From: Pseudomonadota bacterium
Lineage (GTDB): Bacteria > Pseudomonadota > Gammaproteobacteria > Burkholderiales > Methylophilaceae
Length of the DNA: 45,294 nt
Direction: 5' to 3'
Assembly (NCBI GenBank): GCA_029556915.1
Contig: JAKQIT010000144.1
Span: forward strand, 1 to 45,294
Shown here one piece after another: positions 1 to 7,446 of the stretch; the stretch's first letter is position 1; the number at the start of each line of letters is the position of its first letter. The notes beneath the pieces were generated by a model, which was given only the letters and a program-made list of their open reading frames with translations, did not search any database and was not told the origin of the DNA. The translations under genes were made by a program, and so were the position numbers.

Positions 1-1
1 A

Positions 2-106
2 CGACTGTTTGGTAAAACCCCAATGGAAGATATGGCTGCTATGCGAGAATCACTCATCACATTACCCTTCGACCCGGCTTCTAAATATGTAACCGTTCAG
101 CCGTGA
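2..106 (+). CDS. 3' end of an unidentified protein (truncated by the window edge)
   Basis: An open frame enters from the left edge and stops with TGA at 104-106. It gives 34 C-terminal residues that end DPASKYVTVQP. I do not recognise the family, and no motif is visible in so short a tail. It converges on the minus-strand gene that ends at 295. A short GC-rich inverted repeat (tccgcaaagcgga) near 135-150 and the hairpin at 231-256 lie between the two. It could also be a chance open frame, since only 105 bases are visible. Confidence 0.4.
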   Translation, partial: RLFGKTPMEDMAAMRESLITLPFDPASKYVTVQP

Positions 107-230
107 AGAGGAGCTTTGTCCCATATTCTGCTTAATCCGCAAAGCGGACTACCAAAACTCAAACTTTGTGGACTTTTAGGAAGAGTGGACAGAATCTTGG
201 TGCTTTACAACTTATATCAACAGACAAACT

Positions 231-256
231 AAACCCGATCAAAGATGGTCGGGTTT
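231..256 (-). terminator. Hairpin terminator of the NTF2-like gene
   Basis: A 10-bp stem (AAACCCGATC with GGTCGGGTTT, one T-G pair) closes a 6-nt loop. It sits about 40 bases past the stop of the minus-strand gene at 295. Read on the minus strand, it is followed by a moderately T-rich run. It may also stop transcription of the truncated plus-strand gene at 106. Confidence 0.5.
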
Positions 257-294
257 ATCATTTTGCAGAATGCTGCACTAGTCTCTTGAGGAGT

Positions 295-753
295 TTAATT
301 GCCGGCGTTCCAAATGTGAGTGCGAGCTACCCACTTACCATTTCCATCTTTCTTAAAAACACTAGTCGTAATGCCGCTGTAAGTGACTGTTACACCATCC
401 TTTTCAGCACCACTAGCGCTCCACTTTGCGACCTGATATAGCGTTTCATCATCACCATCAACTGTGACGATCTCCAATTGATGATTCTTCAAACCTGCTT
501 CAAAAAAACTTTTAAATAAATTCTGAATCTCTGCACGTCCAGTCAGAACTTTGCCGTTGCCTGGGGAAAGTACAGCGTTTTCTGCATATAAACTCGCAAG
601 TGAACTCGCATCTGAATTATTAAAGGCTTTATTCCAAGTATTGTTTAATGACTCTACCGTTGTTTTGGCAGTCATTTCTTCAGCAAACGCAATACTTGTT
701 GTTACAAGGCTAAAAGTTATTATCGCGAGTGTGTTTTTAATCAGTGATTTCAT
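295..753 (-). CDS. Secreted NTF2-like / SnoaL-like (DUF4440, SgcJ/EcaC type) protein
   Basis: The product is 152 aa. A Sec signal peptide (MKSLIKNT, then a hydrophobic run, cleaved after AFA near residue 24) predicts a periplasmic location. The mature part has the look of a DUF4440 protein. It opens with a helix containing NNTWNKAFNNSDASSLASLYAE, continues with AVLSPGNGKVLTGRAEI and ends in beta strands with WVARTHIWN. Members share the cone-shaped NTF2 fold, and most have no known reaction, so no substrate is claimed. An AAGGA-type ribosome site lies about 9 bases before the ATG. The gene stands alone and ends before a hairpin at 231-256. Confidence 0.75.
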   Translation of the reverse strand: MKSLIKNTLAIITFSLVTTSIAFAEEMTAKTTVESLNNTWNKAFNNSDASSLASLYAENAVLSPGNGKVLTGRAEIQNLFKSFFEAGLKNHQLEIVTVDGDDETLYQVAKWSASGAEKDGVTVTYSGITTSVFKKDGNGKWVARTHIWNAGN

Positions 754-1091
754 ATGGGGTAATCCTTAATTGAAGTGTAAAAAACCATGAAATAAATATT
801 TTTTCATGTCGCTTGCAGCTAATTTGTCCAAGCATCATTAATAACAGAACTTAGCAGTCATCAACTGAAATATGAAGATGATCCAAACTCTAGTTAGGCT
901 CATTATAGTTAGCTGGCTAACTAAATGCAAATTTAATCTTTCAGCTTATGTATTAATTTTCTAAGGATTTGAAGCAATATATCTCTTGCCATTACTTAGC
1001 AGTTATTAATGTTTTGATAGCACGCATTAAAAAATCGCTAGGGACTGGAGTAGGTCGGCTTAAATGATAAGTTTGCTAAATTTTCTCTCGC
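754..1091. other. Intergenic stretch with a small inverted repeat
   Basis: No gene is supported here. The only structure I see is AGTTAGC-TG-GCTAACT at 907-922, a 7-bp dyad with a 2-nt centre. It is a possible operator for the divergently placed gene at 295-753. The rest is AT-rich without convincing reading frames. Confidence 0.4.
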
Positions 1092-1143
1092 TCATGATTT
1101 TACTGAGGGATCAATCATGAGTACCAATAGTGCTGTATTTTGA
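1092..1143 (+). promoter_or_regulatory. Leader hairpin and 8-codon mini-ORF ahead of pqqA
   Basis: TCATGATT (1092-1099) and AATCATGA (1113-1120) form an 8-bp inverted repeat with a 13-nt loop. The right arm contains the ATG of a mini-ORF (1117-1143, product MSTNSAVF). This has a GAGGG ribosome site in the loop. Its stop lies 12 bases before another ATG (1156) that is in frame with pqqA and has its own GAGGTGAG site. The arrangement resembles a translated leader, but regulation is inferred only. Confidence 0.35.
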
Positions 1144-1215
1144 GGTGAGCGCATAATGAACTGGATCGAAAAGATATATCGTCAGTTCAAAACAGATAAC
1201 ACTTTGGAGAATATT

Positions 1216-1287
1216 ATGTGGACAACACCAGCAGCGACTGAAATGCGTTTTGGCTTTGAAGTAACAATGTACGTCATGAATAAGTAA
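1216..1287 (+). CDS. pqqA: PqqA, pyrroloquinoline quinone precursor peptide (orphan copy)
   Basis: The 23-residue product MWTTPAATEMRFGFEVTMYVMNK carries the PqqA signature. The Glu and Tyr of E-V-T-M-Y are the residues that PqqE/PqqD/PqqF cross-link and process into the redox cofactor PQQ, used by periplasmic methanol and other quinoprotein dehydrogenases. A TTGGAG site lies 7 bases before this ATG. An in-frame ATG at 1156, also with a good ribosome site, would add 20 residues (MNWIEKIYRQFK...). Known PqqA peptides are short, so 1216 is preferred. No pqqBCDE genes are in the window, so this is a solitary, probably extra copy that would supply peptide to enzymes encoded elsewhere. A hairpin terminator follows. 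Confidence 0.9.
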   Translation: MWTTPAATEMRFGFEVTMYVMNK

Positions 1288-1306
1288 TTCCTCAGCGGAA
1301 TTCACA

Positions 1307-1328
1307 AAAGGGAGCTTATGCTCCCTTT
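1307..1328 (+). terminator. Hairpin terminator after pqqA
   Basis: AAAGGGAGC-TTAT-GCTCCCTTT is a perfect 9-bp stem with a 4-nt loop, 19 bases after the pqqA stop. It is followed by gtcattt, which is only weakly T-rich. Confidence 0.7.
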
Positions 1329-1444
1329 GTCATTTCTATGACATATTAGATTTATATAGTTATCACTATATGCAAACTTTTTTTGAAGTTACCCACTTCA
1401 AACTTTTATAACAAAGAAATCAAAAGTTTCTTCAGGGGATTTAA

Positions 1445-1609
1445 ATGAATACATATCCAAACTATAGAGATGAAAACCGCGATATTACGCTGTTTGAGAC
1501 TAACAAGTTCCTACGCATACTCTTTACAGTAATGTTTGTTACTGCAGTATTTATTGTACCCGTAGTAACTGCAATCCATTTTCTAGCATCTCCATTGTTA
1601 CAGGCATAG
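1445..1609 (+). CDS. Small single-span membrane protein (54 aa), unknown function
   Basis: The ATG is preceded at 6 bases by a strong AGGGGA ribosome site. The frame encodes 54 residues: a charged, hydrophilic N-terminus (MNTYPNYRDENRDITLF) and then one hydrophobic segment from about residue 22 to 46 (ILFTVMFVTAVFIVPVV). This predicts one membrane helix with a short tail. I do not recognise a family. It lies between orphan pqqA and a decayed receptor tail, and may be a stand-alone small membrane peptide. Support is the ribosome site, the coherent membrane pattern and little else. Confidence 0.5.
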   Translation: MNTYPNYRDENRDITLFETNKFLRILFTVMFVTAVFIVPVVTAIHFLASPLLQA

Positions 1610-1751
1610 TTAATTTTCATAGCAATATAGATCGCAGCTGACGTCTCCGATTGATTAGTTTTACTAATCATAGGCATTGAAACAACCAATTGGATTAATT
1701 GATAAATGAAGCCTAATATGTTTTCTAACAAAACATCAATTTAAGCTAACA

Positions 1752-2034
1752 ATGAACTCATGGACAAAATTTTATCGATGGAAAACAAGTATCACTCGCT
1801 TTCTTAGGATAGATACGCATATTTCTCTTAACAAGAAAACGACTTATCACAAGAAGATTGCTGAAGAACAAAGTTGGCTTGGGATTGGTTAATGTGCGAG
1901 TTCTAGATAATAATCTGGTAAATGAAATCGTTACATCAAATTTTTCTCACGTTCGTATATCTAATGCTTACAAAAACTTAGGAGAGTCTTATGGACTGGG
2001 TAACAGATTGCTATTAAGTGCAAGATTTAAATAA
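1752..2034 (+). pseudogene. Probable frameshifted C-terminal remnant of an outer-membrane (TonB-receptor-like) barrel
   Basis: Two successive frames read as one decayed protein end. Frame one runs from ATG 1752 to TAA 1892 (MNSWTKFYRWKTS... RIDTHISLNKK). The next frame continues from about 1880 to TAA 2034 (GLVNVRVLDNN... YGLGNRLLLSARFK). The alternating strands, the RIDTHISLNK-like strand and the ending LLLSARFK resemble the last beta strands of TonB-dependent receptors, although the final aromatic residue is missing. The single shift near 1880-1892 joins the two halves. There is no upstream barrel or plug in the window. The family call is tentative and rests on pattern only. Confidence 0.35.
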
Positions 2035-2403
2035 GGTAGCAGAGACTCTCTTGTTTAATAAAAGGTTGTTCTATTCAGGAAAAAACACTCATTAGTGCCT
2101 CGCGTATTCATGGTATATAGACTTAGATACACAACAGCTGTCACTGTTGGAATGATGTAATCGCAACATGTTTTCGACATTAATTCGCATGTTTGAGTAT
2201 TTTTGCCTAAGGGTGCTACCGATTATTATTTTAAAGTAGCCACAAATTAGTATTTCTGAGTCATGCATTTCTAAATAAACTACTGCATAGCATTGGCGTT
2301 TAATTACTATCGCTTACAGATGGCTGAAATATCCGCTTAACTGACGTTCAGTTTTATTTAAACATCGCCAGACATCAACCCAAAGTAGACCTTCAATATA
2401 AAG
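2035..2403. other. Intergenic stretch, nothing identified
   Basis: About 370 AT-rich bases lie between the receptor remnant and the pilin-like gene. I see no reading frame with a ribosome site, no RNA gene and no strong hairpin. It may hold further decayed sequence. Confidence 0.4.
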
Positions 2404-3066
2404 TTAAATAGCAATATCTAGTATTGGAACTGGATCATTTGCACCATTTGGAACACATGCAGCAACTGATGCAGTGATTCTGCCTGCAGTAATATCGCCA
2501 TCATCTAATTTTGAATCAATAGTGCGTACTGTGTCGCATGATAGGTTATTTATCTGTATTTCGTTTATTACAGATACTGGCAGGGAGCCTGCAGCTCTAC
2601 GAGCTGTAATAAATACATCAGCCACATTGGAATTATTGCTTCTGGTGAATATCCCATTAATCGTGCCTTTAATCATTCCAGCACGCACTAGATGCTCAGC
2701 TACACACCCGACTTCTGTGGCTGTATCAATGCGGCCATTGCCTATTGATGCTGTATTTACTGCAAGGCTGCAACCAGCACTTACATTAGGAATATCATCA
2801 CCGGCCAGAGGTAAGTCACCAGGTAAATAGTGATACTTATTTTTAAAGCTGGAAGCTGCATCATTCAAGTCTTTAATTAAAGCAATGGTATCTGTAGTTT
2901 CTGAATTACCTATTAATGAGCTGCTGCGTGATGCTACGAATCCTAAGATTAAGCCAATTATCATTACGACAATGGCCATTTCTATTAATGTGAATGCTTT
3001 GAAAGCTTTCAATTTATTTAACGATGATTTCTTTAACAAAAATCGTGACTGATAATGCAGCGCCAT
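2404..3066 (-). CDS. Type IV prepilin-like protein
   Basis: The product has an N-terminal prepilin segment, KAFTLIEMAIVVMIIGLIL, with the conserved Glu at mature position 5. This is a hydrophobic helix that would be processed by prepilin peptidase and inserted into a pilus or pseudopilus. Cleavage would fall after Ala (KA|FTLIE) rather than the usual Gly. The C-terminal part has YLPGD near the start and C..VR.IDSKLDDGD near the end. Both blocks recur in the prepilin at 20603, so the two are paralogues. From the ATG at 3066 the protein has 220 aa and an unusually long leader, overlapping the upstream gene by 53 bp. A TTG at 3012, just past that gene's stop, would give a normal 6-residue leader (MKAFKA) and is an attractive alternative. 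Confidence 0.75.
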   Translation of the reverse strand: MALHYQSRFLLKKSSLNKLKAFKAFTLIEMAIVVMIIGLILGFVASRSSSLIGNSETTDTIALIKDLNDAASSFKNKYHYLPGDLPLAGDDIPNVSAGCSLAVNTASIGNGRIDTATEVGCVAEHLVRAGMIKGTINGIFTRSNNSNVADVFITARRAAGSLPVSVINEIQINNLSCDTVRTIDSKLDDGDITAGRITASVAACVPNGANDPVPILDIAI

Positions 3067-3202
3067 AAGACATAAGTGCTGCCCATAGTGCTAACTTAAC
3101 TAGACCAATGGTTGTTAGCAATACACTACTTGATAGGGCGAGTACCCAAATTGAAAGCATGAAAAATGCTGGCGTTAAAATTAGTGCTAATTTGAAATTC
3201 AT
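3014..3202 (-). CDS. Small two-helix membrane protein between prepilin genes
   Basis: The product is 62 aa and almost wholly hydrophobic. It has two predicted membrane helices, one at about residues 4-22 (LALILTPAFFMLSIWVLAL) and a second at about 29-55, and it ends FVKEIIVK. I do not recognise a family. It lies between two prepilin genes on the same strand, 15 bases after the larger one and overlapping or abutting the smaller. It is probably translated with them and may act in the same pilus-like assembly. That role is inferred from position only. Confidence 0.5.
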   Translation of the reverse strand: MNFKLALILTPAFFMLSIWVLALSSSVLLTTIGLVKLALWAALMSYGAALSVTIFVKEIIVK

Positions 3203-3217
3203 TGAATAACTCCAAGT

Positions 3218-4312
3218 TTATGGACAAGTGTTTTCTATAATTTTTTTATATTTACCATAGAAAGTTACTATGGTTGGATAATTCATAACCCTTCCAATGG
3301 TAGATAATGTGTATGGATTAATAGCTGCTCCAGGTGTTGTGTCGCCATCACTCTTTAAGCGCGTTATGACTTGAACATAAGTAATTGGATCTCCCCACGG
3401 ATTAACTAAATTTATGTTGTTTGCTATCAATAAATTATTAAAATCCCCTTGAGTTGCTGGCGGATTACAATTTACTGTTCCTGGGTTTAACATAAAGCTT
3501 GCTAGAGCATCATTGATACTTTCAACTTGTTCAGCCCACTGCGCCTCTGTGGATTTAAGAGAACCATCTTTAACCAATGGCGCTAGTATTTCAGTAGGAC
3601 TTAATCTTAATAAGACGTCATCAAAACCACCATATACAGCCACATCAATATCAGTATATTCACGATGGTAAAATGTAGCAGGAACTGCAAATCCTGCAGG
3701 GACCGCATTTGCAAGTTCATCTGTCCCGGCAACTGGCAGGTTTGTCTGCGTGCCTTTATTGGTGAATGCGCCTAATCCATTATGACCATGTGAGATTACT
3801 ATTGCAGCATCATTGCCAAGAGGAGTTGCCACCGGATTAGTTGCAGGTGTTCTGGTACTAACTGGCAATGCCCCGGCATCGCCGGTATTAAAGGCAATGC
3901 CTGGATTACTTGATGAAGTGGCAGTAACTACGTTTGCATAAGCCAATGTCCACTGCGGTGAAACGGCATATGAAAATATATTTTCCCATCCATCAAGTGC
4001 AGCACTTTTTGGTAAATTTAGCGCTCGATAGGGCAATAATCCAAAATATCCGGTGCATATGCTTGGTACTGCACCGTTATTTGCTTCAACCCCATTTTCA
4101 TTGATGGCAGGGCATGGTAGGCGTTTATTGGTTCCAAGATACGCGATTAAAGCATCCTTAATCACTTCCTGCTTCTTTTTGGTATTACTGATGCTAGAGC
4201 TTGCAAGTAGGGCATTTGCAGCTGATAACCCCATTGTGGCTAGAATCCCTATTAAAAAGACCACAACGGCCATTTCTACAAGAGTGAAGCCTGGCTGGTA
4301 TTTCGTTCGCAT
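3218..4312 (-). CDS. Large type IV prepilin-like protein (364 aa)
   Basis: The start was placed at 4312 because an AGGGGT ribosome site lies directly upstream, and because this ATG gives a standard short leader, MRTKYQPG, cleaved before FTLVEMAVVVFLIGILA (Gly at -1, Glu at +5). A frame open to 4351 exists but lacks these features. The remaining ~330 residues form a large globular domain rich in Asn, Thr and Pro, with a Cys at NKRLPCPAINENG and Cys residues near the end. It is far larger than a major pilin (about 150 aa). It therefore looks like a minor pilin or pseudopilin that might cap or decorate a fibre. It is the first gene of the minus-strand trio. Confidence 0.75.
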   Translation of the reverse strand: MRTKYQPGFTLVEMAVVVFLIGILATMGLSAANALLASSSISNTKKKQEVIKDALIAYLGTNKRLPCPAINENGVEANNGAVPSICTGYFGLLPYRALNLPKSAALDGWENIFSYAVSPQWTLAYANVVTATSSSNPGIAFNTGDAGALPVSTRTPATNPVATPLGNDAAIVISHGHNGLGAFTNKGTQTNLPVAGTDELANAVPAGFAVPATFYHREYTDIDVAVYGGFDDVLLRLSPTEILAPLVKDGSLKSTEAQWAEQVESINDALASFMLNPGTVNCNPPATQGDFNNLLIANNINLVNPWGDPITYVQVITRLKSDGDTTPGAAINPYTLSTIGRVMNYPTIVTFYGKYKKIIENTCP

Positions 4313-4809
4313 ATTACCCCTATAAAACTGACCTAGATTTGAAGCACACATTTATCTACTAATATTATGCAGTAATTTTAAATAACGTTGCAAACTAGTT
4401 CTTCCTGTAGCAATTTCGGTAAATTAAAGGCAAGTATGAATATCTGGTGCACTACATCGTTATCAAAAAATAATATTGATATAAATAGCTAAGGACAACT
4501 ATTGGCTGGCTGCTAATATTGACGTGCCAAATCTGTATGGGACTTTGTCCCGCTAATTTGCCGAAGGCTTATAAATCCCCTTAGCTGACGGTCGAAAAAT
4601 ACGCTGGGACTTCATAAGATTTAGAACATACTCGCTCGTAATGACATCGAAATTAAACCTAAGAATCGTCATAATGAGCTAATGACATGTGCTAGAGGGT
4701 TTGAAGATGTAGCAATGAATCATAGGTATCTTTGCACTGGCACACCGTATGTTTTACACTGTATCAAGAGTAAGCACCTTACTCAAAAATCATCGACCAG
4801 GAATCAAGC
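4313..4809. other. Intergenic region at the edge of the island
   Basis: Nearly 500 bases separate the prepilin trio from the restriction-like gene. They include a short hairpin GGGACTTTGTCCC near 4539-4551. An open frame around 4640-4800 lacks a recognisable start. I found no copy of the ttcA sequence that flanks the right end of the island, no tRNA and no clear direct repeat. This stretch could contain the left end of the element, but the sequence does not show it. Confidence 0.4.
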
Positions 4810-7446
4810 ATGGCAGTAAGTAATGAACTAACAAAACCAGAAAATGAAAGTGATTTTGAGGCGATGTGTCATGCTCTATACCGTCGGATGTGGAATGACT
4901 CCTCTTGCAGCAGAGTGGGAGGCCCAGGACAGTCCCAGTTCGGAATTGACATCCTCGGCCACGATGGCAAAATAAATGTAGGCATCCAGTGCAAGCACTA
5001 CAACAAAAAGACGTTCACCCTGTCAACCGTAACGGATGATGTCGCTCTAGCAGATGCTGTCGGCCTAGATATTGGCCATATGCTATTCGCGACAACTGCT
5101 GCGAACAAGAGCAAATTGGTGCTGGAAGTTCGTAAGCAGTTTCATGCAGTGCGTGCAGCGATTAACCAGGTCATAAATGCATCGCGTCCAGATGGCAATC
5201 ATAAAGGCGGCGTAGTCTGGCATACGCAAGGCTCAGGCAAGAGCATTACCATGACATGCTTTGCAGCGCGTGTCATGACTGAAGCTGCAATGGAAAACCC
5301 GACCATTGTTGTGATTACTGACCGTAACGATTTAGACGGTCAACTATTCGGCGTATTCTCGCTCTCGCAGGACTTGCTACGTGAGCAGCCAGTACAAGGT
5401 GAAACGCGCCAAGATTTACGTGCAAAGCTAGCCAATCGTCCTTCCGGCGGTATCGTGTTCGCAACCATTCAGAAGTTCATGCCAGGCGAAGATGAAGATA
5501 GCTTCCCTGTATTATCAGACCGCTACAACATCGTTGTAATTGCTGATGAAGCGCATCGAACCCAGTATGGCTTTGAAGCCAAATTCAAGGGCGATGCCAA
5601 AGGTTATCAGGTAGGCTACGCTCAACATTTACGTGATGCTCTGCCTAACGCTACCTTTGTTGCCTTTACTGGCACCCCGGTTTCAAGTGAAGACCGTGAT
5701 ACTCGCGCCGTCTTCGGTGATTACATCCACGTTTACGATATGCAGCAAGCGCGGGATGATGGCGCTACAGTCGCAATTTACTTTGAGTCACGCCTTGCCA
5801 AGTTAGGACTGAATCAAGAAGCGTTACCTGAGATTGATGCTGAAGTAGATGAATTGGCCGAAGATGAAGAAGATGACCAGCAGGCTCGCTTAAAAAGCAA
5901 ATGGGCTGCACTCGAAAGCATTGTTGGTGCTGCTCCACGCATACAGCAAGTAGCCAAAGACCTCGTTGAGCATTTTGAAGAGCGTAACAAGGCACAAAGC
6001 GGCAAGGCTATGGTTGTCGCCATGAGTCGTGAGATTTGTGTACACCTCTACAACGCGATTACCGAACTGCGCCCGGACTGGCATGATGAAGATCCAGAAA
6101 AAGGTGCAATCAAAGTCGTTATGACTGGTTCAGCCAGCGACAAACCATTACTCAGACCGCACGTATACTCCAAGCAAGTTAAAAAACGCCTTGAAAAACG
6201 CTTCAAAGACCCTGACGACCCGCTACAGCTAGTCATAGTACGCGATATGTGGCTGACTGGTTTTGATGCGCCGTGCGTACATACGCTGTATGTCGACAAA
6301 CCGATGAAGGGGCACAACCTGATGCAAGCGATTGCCAGGGTAAATCGTGTATTCCGCGACAAACAGGGTGGCCTGGTTGTAGATTACATCGGCATCGCAA
6401 ACGATCTGAAACAGGCACTCAAAGAATATACCGCTAGTAATGGCCGTGGCCGACCTACGGTTGATGCTCACGAAGCTTATGCAGTGCTGGAAGAGAAACT
6501 CGACGTACTTCGCGCGATGTTGCACGGCTTTGATTACAGCAACTTTCTATCAGGCGGGCATAGTGTTTTAGCAAAAACGGCTAACCATGTACTCGGCATT
6601 AAGGATGGAAAAAAACGCTTTGGCGATACTGCGCTGGCAATGTCAAAAGCATTTACTTTGTGCTGCACTTTAGATGAGGCTAAGGCTGTACGTGAAGAAG
6701 TCGCTTTCTTCCAGGCAGTGAAAGTGCTGCTAACCAAAAAAGAAATCAGCATCAAGAAAAAAACCAACGAAGAACGCGACCTGGCAATACGGCAGATCAT
6801 AGGCTCAGCCGTGGTGTCCGAGGAAGTAGTCGATATATTCGATGCTGCCGGACTGGATAAACCAAATATTGGTATCCTGGATGAAGACTTCTTAAACGAA
6901 GTGCGTAACCTGCCTGAGCGCAATCTTGCTGTAGAAATGCTGGAACGCCTGCTAGAAGGTGAAATTAAAACCCGCTTCGCTACAAACATCGTGCAACAAA
7001 CTAAGTTCTCGGACTTGTTAGCTAACGTGGTTAATCGCTACCAAAACCGCTCGATCGAAACTGCTCAAGTCATTGAAGAGCTCCTCGAAATGGCCAAGAA
7101 ATTTAAAGAAGCGGCCGACAGAGGTGCTGATCTGGGATTGAGTAATGACGAATTGGCTTTCTACGATGCTCTAGCCAATAACGAAGAATCTGTGCGTGAA
7201 CTAGGCGATGAAACGCTAAAGAAAATTGCACATGAACTAGCTGAAAGCTTGCGCAAAAATATAACTGTTGATTGGGCTATTAGGGACAGTGTACGTGCAA
7301 GTTTACGCTTGTTAGTTAAGCGCATACTGCGTAAATACAAGTATCCACCAGACCAACAGAATGAGGCTGTGGAGTTGGTTTTGCAACAAGCTCAAACTTT
7401 AGGTGATGCTTGGGTATATTCAAATAACTTTAGTGAAAATAAATGA
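4810..7446 (+). CDS. Chimeric type I restriction motor: Mrr-like PD-(D/E)xK domain fused to an HsdR helicase
   Basis: The product is 878 aa. Residues 11 to about 105 look like a small PD-(D/E)xK endonuclease, with E17, GID (D47), QCK (Q60, K62) and ATT near 94-96. From about residue 108 the sequence is HsdR: a [12 protein letters not shown] lead-in, Walker A TQGSGKS (139-145), DEAH (246-249), then [20 protein letters not shown] and RVNRVFRDK, and the C-terminal helical region. HsdR subunits usually exceed 1000 aa and carry their own nuclease of about 250 aa before the motor. That part is missing and replaced here. No hsdM or hsdS is nearby, so it cannot be a standard type I system as seen. 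It overlaps the next gene by 4 bp (ATGA). It is either a functional stand-alone defence protein or a deletion fusion. Confidence 0.85.
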   Translation: MAVSNELTKPENESDFEAMCHALYRRMWNDSSCSRVGGPGQSQFGIDILGHDGKINVGIQCKHYNKKTFTLSTVTDDVALADAVGLDIGHMLFATTAANKSKLVLEVRKQFHAVRAAINQVINASRPDGNHKGGVVWHTQGSGKSITMTCFAARVMTEAAMENPTIVVITDRNDLDGQLFGVFSLSQDLLREQPVQGETRQDLRAKLANRPSGGIVFATIQKFMPGEDEDSFPVLSDRYNIVVIADEAHRTQYGFEAKFKGDAKGYQVGYAQHLRDALPNATFVAFTGTPVSSEDRDTRAVFGDYIHVYDMQQARDDGATVAIYFESRLAKLGLNQEALPEIDAEVDELAEDEEDDQQARLKSKWAALESIVGAAPRIQQVAKDLVEHFEERNKAQSGKAMVVAMSREICVHLYNAITELRPDWHDEDPEKGAIKVVMTGSASDKPLLRPHVYSKQVKKRLEKRFKDPDDPLQLVIVRDMWLTGFDAPCVHTLYVDKPMKGHNLMQAIARVNRVFRDKQGGLVVDYIGIANDLKQALKEYTASNGRGRPTVDAHEAYAVLEEKLDVLRAMLHGFDYSNFLSGGHSVLAKTANHVLGIKDGKKRFGDTALAMSKAFTLCCTLDEAKAVREEVAFFQAVKVLLTKKEISIKKKTNEERDLAIRQIIGSAVVSEEVVDIFDAAGLDKPNIGILDEDFLNEVRNLPERNLAVEMLERLLEGEIKTRFATNIVQQTKFSDLLANVVNRYQNRSIETAQVIEELLEMAKKFKEAADRGADLGLSNDELAFYDALANNEESVRELGDETLKKIAHELAESLRKNITVDWAIRDSVRASLRLLVKRILRKYKYPPDQQNEAVELVLQQAQTLGDAWVYSNNFSENK

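Noticed and set aside
1111-1305. Minus-strand frame of 64 aa
   Set aside because: It covers pqqA on the other strand. The PqqA signature and ribosome site settle the coding strand.
1462-1731. Minus-strand frame of 89 aa
   Set aside because: It mostly mirrors the 54-aa membrane peptide gene, with a composition that looks like reverse-read sequence and no ribosome site. It is not excluded outright.
4539-4551. Hairpin GGGACTTTGTCCC as a terminator or island end
   Set aside because: A 5-bp stem with a 3-nt loop and no T tract. It has no matching copy at the right end of the island.
6534-6989. Minus-strand frame of 151 aa rich in Ser/Arg
   Set aside because: It lies antisense to the HsdR helical region and is typical shadow coding.
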